Position numbers and translations under genes: made by a program. DNA of 7,998 nt from an uncultured Veillonella sp. (GTDB lineage: Bacteria > Bacillota > Negativicutes > Veillonellales > Veillonellaceae), in the NCBI GenBank assembly GCA_900549845.1, contig URPT01000074.1:1-7998 (forward strand), read 5' to 3'. The notes below the pieces were generated by a model. That model was given only the letters and a program-made list of their open reading frames with translations, did not search any database and was not told the origin of the DNA. Positions 6,427-7,998 of this stretch are shown here, piece by piece; position 1 is the stretch's first letter, and every line of letters begins with the position of its first letter.

Positions 6427-7233
6427 CTACCTCTTTACAGATTGCATAGACACAATTTCATTAGGTTGTCCATGTTGCAACTTCATTTCCGGTCCAATGC
6501 GAACGCCACCATCTACGAGCATCTGTCCTATCGTTTGCGTAACAAGGACGGCATTATTGTTATTTTCAGAACGATGGGCCAAAATAACTTGCATGAAATC
6601 AGGTCGATTCATCATGAGCAAAGCTTGAGCAGCCATTTCATTGCTTAAATGGCCTTCATCGCTAGCAACACGTTGTTTTAAAAATGGTTGATAAGGACCA
6701 AACCGTAACATATGAGGATCATAATTAGCTTCTAGCACTAACAGAGTTGTATCATCCATACGATGTAAGATACTATCAGAAATTACACCCGTATCGGTAA
6801 CGACAGTAGCCTTATCTTTTCCAGCAAATACATTAATACCTATTGGATCAGCCGCATCATGACTAACGCCAAATGACTCGACTACAAGATTGCCAAGAGA
6901 GAGGCTCCCCTTAGTCAATTCGATTAATTGGTTCTTTGGCACAATTAACTTATCTTGAATTTCACGCCACGTCCCTTGTTTCGTATACACAGGGATATCA
7001 AAACGTTTCAACAATTGTTGAAGACCTGCAATATGATCACTATGTTCATGACTGATAAAAATGCCCTCTACCTGTGCCATATCGATATGCAATTCTTTTA
7101 AACCATTGACGATACGTCGACAACTAATGCCCACATCGTGCAATATGACGGAGTTCCCTTTTTTTATTACTGTACAATTGCCTTTGCTACCACTAGCAAG
7201 AACATGGACCTCCAACGGTGAGGATTCACTCAT
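6427..7233 (-). CDS. walJ: WalJ/YycJ-family metallo-beta-lactamase-fold hydrolase
   Basis: A 268-residue cytosolic protein of the YycJ (WalJ) branch of the metallo-beta-lactamase superfamily. Relatives are linked to the WalRK cell-wall regulon and to coordination of division with replication, and show nuclease-like features; the reaction here is inferred only from family. The metal-binding motif HEHSDH is at residues 62-67 counted from the chosen ATG. Other metal ligands are plausible at the SHDA histidine (125), the TDTG aspartate (147) and the GHLSNE histidine (195). The family opening VLASGSKGNCT and LEANYDP are present. I chose the ATG at 7233-7231: GGAG (7244-7241) lies 7 bases upstream of it, versus 4 bases from an adjacent in-frame TTG (7236-7234). 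The gene is followed by rlmH after 3 bases. In Bacillus relatives walJ and rlmH are also close, near walRK, which is not in this window. Confidence 0.93.
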   Translation of the reverse strand: MSESSPLEVHVLASGSKGNCTVIKKGNSVILHDVGISCRRIVNGLKELHIDMAQVEGIFISHEHSDHIAGLQQLLKRFDIPVYTKQGTWREIQDKLIVPKNQLIELTKGSLSLGNLVVESFGVSHDAADPIGINVFAGKDKATVVTDTGVISDSILHRMDDTTLLVLEANYDPHMLRFGPYQPFLKQRVASDEGHLSNEMAAQALLMMNRPDFMQVILAHRSENNNNAVLVTQTIGQMLVDGGVRIGPEMKLQHGQPNEIVSMQSVKR

Positions 7234-7240
7234 CAAAACA

Positions 7241-7244
7241 CTCC
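7241..7244 (-). promoter_or_regulatory. Ribosome binding site deciding the walJ start
   Basis: GGAG on the minus strand followed by TGTTTTG and then ATG. The 7-base spacing fits ATG at 7233; the in-frame TTG immediately before would have only 4 bases. The difference is one residue. Confidence 0.6.
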
Positions 7245-7253
7245 ATATACTAA

Positions 7254-7281
7254 ATCATAATTCTTTACATATTTTTGTGAA
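7254..7281 (-). promoter_or_regulatory. Probable promoter of the walJ-rlmH unit
   Basis: The minus strand carries TTCACA (7281-7276, five of six to the -35 consensus), a 16-base spacer and TATGAT (7259-7254, five of six to the -10 consensus). Transcription would start about 7 bases downstream, leaving a leader under 20 bases before the walJ ATG. A second TATAAT occurs upstream (minus strand, about 7317-7312) without a good -35. The 13-base palindrome AAGTCAGTGACTT (7281-7293) abuts the upstream edge. Confidence 0.55.
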
Positions 7282-7310
7282 AGTCAGTGACTTAGTTATT
7301 CGATATAACT
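7281..7310. repeat. Two adjacent small inverted repeats upstream of the walJ promoter
   Basis: AAGTCAGTGACTT (7281-7293) is a perfect 6+1+6 palindrome. Directly beside it, AGTTAT-TCGAT-ATAACT (7294-7310) has 6-bp arms and a 5-base loop. The first has too tight a centre to form a normal hairpin, so a protein-binding site is the better idea. The second could fold in the RuBisCO-like-protein 3' end, but it is AU-rich and not followed by a U tract. Neither is proven functional. Confidence 0.4.
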
Positions 7311-7342
7311 ATTATATTAAGTTATGTAACCGTAAACTATCA

Positions 7343-7998
7343 TTACTTGCTTTCAGATAAGTCAGACAAACGCTCTACAAAGTAAGCCATATTAGACTCG
7401 ATATCTGGGCCTCTACGGAACATATCACCCCCTACAAGGAACATCGTATCATTACCGTATAATTCTACCAGTTCATTGAGACGAGCATCGGTTACACCAC
7501 CACCCGGTGCTGGACAGGCTGCTTTCATCAATCCAAATGGATGTTTAATATAAGAGGAAATTCTCTTACATTGATCTTCGGTGAAAGTAAAACGTCCACC
7601 ATAGGATACAAAGATAGGCATATCTGCACCAAAGATACGTGGTAACAATCCCAATTGCAAATAGTCGGCAATACCAGATACACCAGGGCTCATAAAGCCA
7701 CCAGAGTAAGCAGGATGATGAATGATTGGTAAGCCTAACTTTTCATCATTTGCTAATTTATGAAGCCATCCAAATCCCACAAGACCGGAAGCCACCATAA
7801 GAGCTGTAGCACCTGCATCTTTTGCAAAATAAGCTCGCTCTATTACGTCTGTACCATCACCCGACACATTAGCTGCATATAGTGTATGTGTACCATGGGC
7901 TTCATTCATTTCACGTACCATGGCAGCACATCGTTGTACACGATCTTTAAATTGAGAGAATGACTGATTAGAAATACCGTGGTCATCTTTGATAACAT
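7343..7998 (-). CDS. RuBisCO-like protein (form IV type), C-terminal part, cut by window edge
   Basis: The frame is open to the window edge; 217 codons are visible, and the true start lies beyond 7998. The visible part is the RuBisCO large-subunit TIM barrel. It contains VIKDDHG (matching the KDDEN motif of RuBisCO), YAANVSGDGTDVIERA, IIHHPAYSGGF, GADMPIFVSYGGRF (loop-6 region), CPAPGGGV and FLVGGD. By hand alignment the carbamylated lysine and D203 are kept, E204 is His, H294 is kept, R295 is Pro, H327 is Ile, K334 is Arg and S379 is Gly. These changes argue against carboxylase activity. Relatives act as enolases, isomerases or decarboxylases in methionine salvage or sugar-acid catabolism; I cannot assign the subgroup or reaction. 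The internal ATG at 7921 is not the start, because conserved barrel sequence continues upstream. Gene order gives no hint: walJ downstream has its own likely promoter. Confidence 0.9.
   Translation of the reverse strand, partial: VIKDDHGISNQSFSQFKDRVQRCAAMVREMNEAHGTHTLYAANVSGDGTDVIERAYFAKDAGATALMVASGLVGFGWLHKLANDEKLGLPIIHHPAYSGGFMSPGVSGIADYLQLGLLPRIFGADMPIFVSYGGRFTFTEDQCKRISSYIKHPFGLMKAACPAPGGGVTDARLNELVELYGNDTMFLVGGDMFRRGPDIESNMAYFVERLSDLSESK

Noticed and set aside
1..7998. A hidden defence, mobile or otherwise undescribed multi-gene system
   Set aside because: Every gene is accounted for by a known core family, spacing is tight, and no recombinase, toxin-antitoxin, repeat array or composition shift is visible.

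Overview
The window reads as chromosomal core sequence from a low-GC anaerobe-type Firmicute. Protein texture (trigger factor, ClpX, Lon, RlmH) and gene order make me favour a Negativicute such as Veillonella, but that is recognition, not a computed placement. All eight genes lie on the minus strand, so transcription runs from the high-coordinate end towards position 1.

Layout in the direction of transcription: (1) 7998-7343, the C-terminal part of a RuBisCO-like protein (RuBisCO form IV type), cut by the window edge. (2) 7233-5944, a two-gene unit of walJ (yycJ-type metallo-beta-lactamase-fold protein) and rlmH (23S rRNA pseudouridine-1915 methyltransferase), coupled by a 3-base gap. (3) 5739-5284, a stand-alone two-CBS-domain protein with its own likely promoter and a strong hairpin terminator. 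(4) 5120-1, a protein quality-control cluster: trigger factor (tig), clpP, clpX and the first 618 codons of lon. Gaps inside tig-clpP-clpX are 36 and 12 bases, so these three form an operon. A 12-bp hairpin directly after the clpX stop separates lon at least partly from them.

The cluster joins nascent-chain folding (trigger factor) to the two main ATP-dependent cytosolic proteases (ClpXP and Lon), a widely conserved order. Walker, zinc-finger and catalytic residues are intact in every gene where the relevant part is visible. lon was read codon by codon and is open from its start to the window edge with no frameshift.

I found no mobile element, tRNA, rRNA, CRISPR array or undescribed multi-gene system. 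No gene-free stretch exceeds 300 bases; the longest is the AT-rich 5740-5943 spacer. The least routine item is the RuBisCO-like protein, whose RuBisCO active-site positions are partly replaced. Smaller points are two non-ATG or ambiguous starts settled by ribosome binding sites, and small repeats near the tig and walJ promoters.
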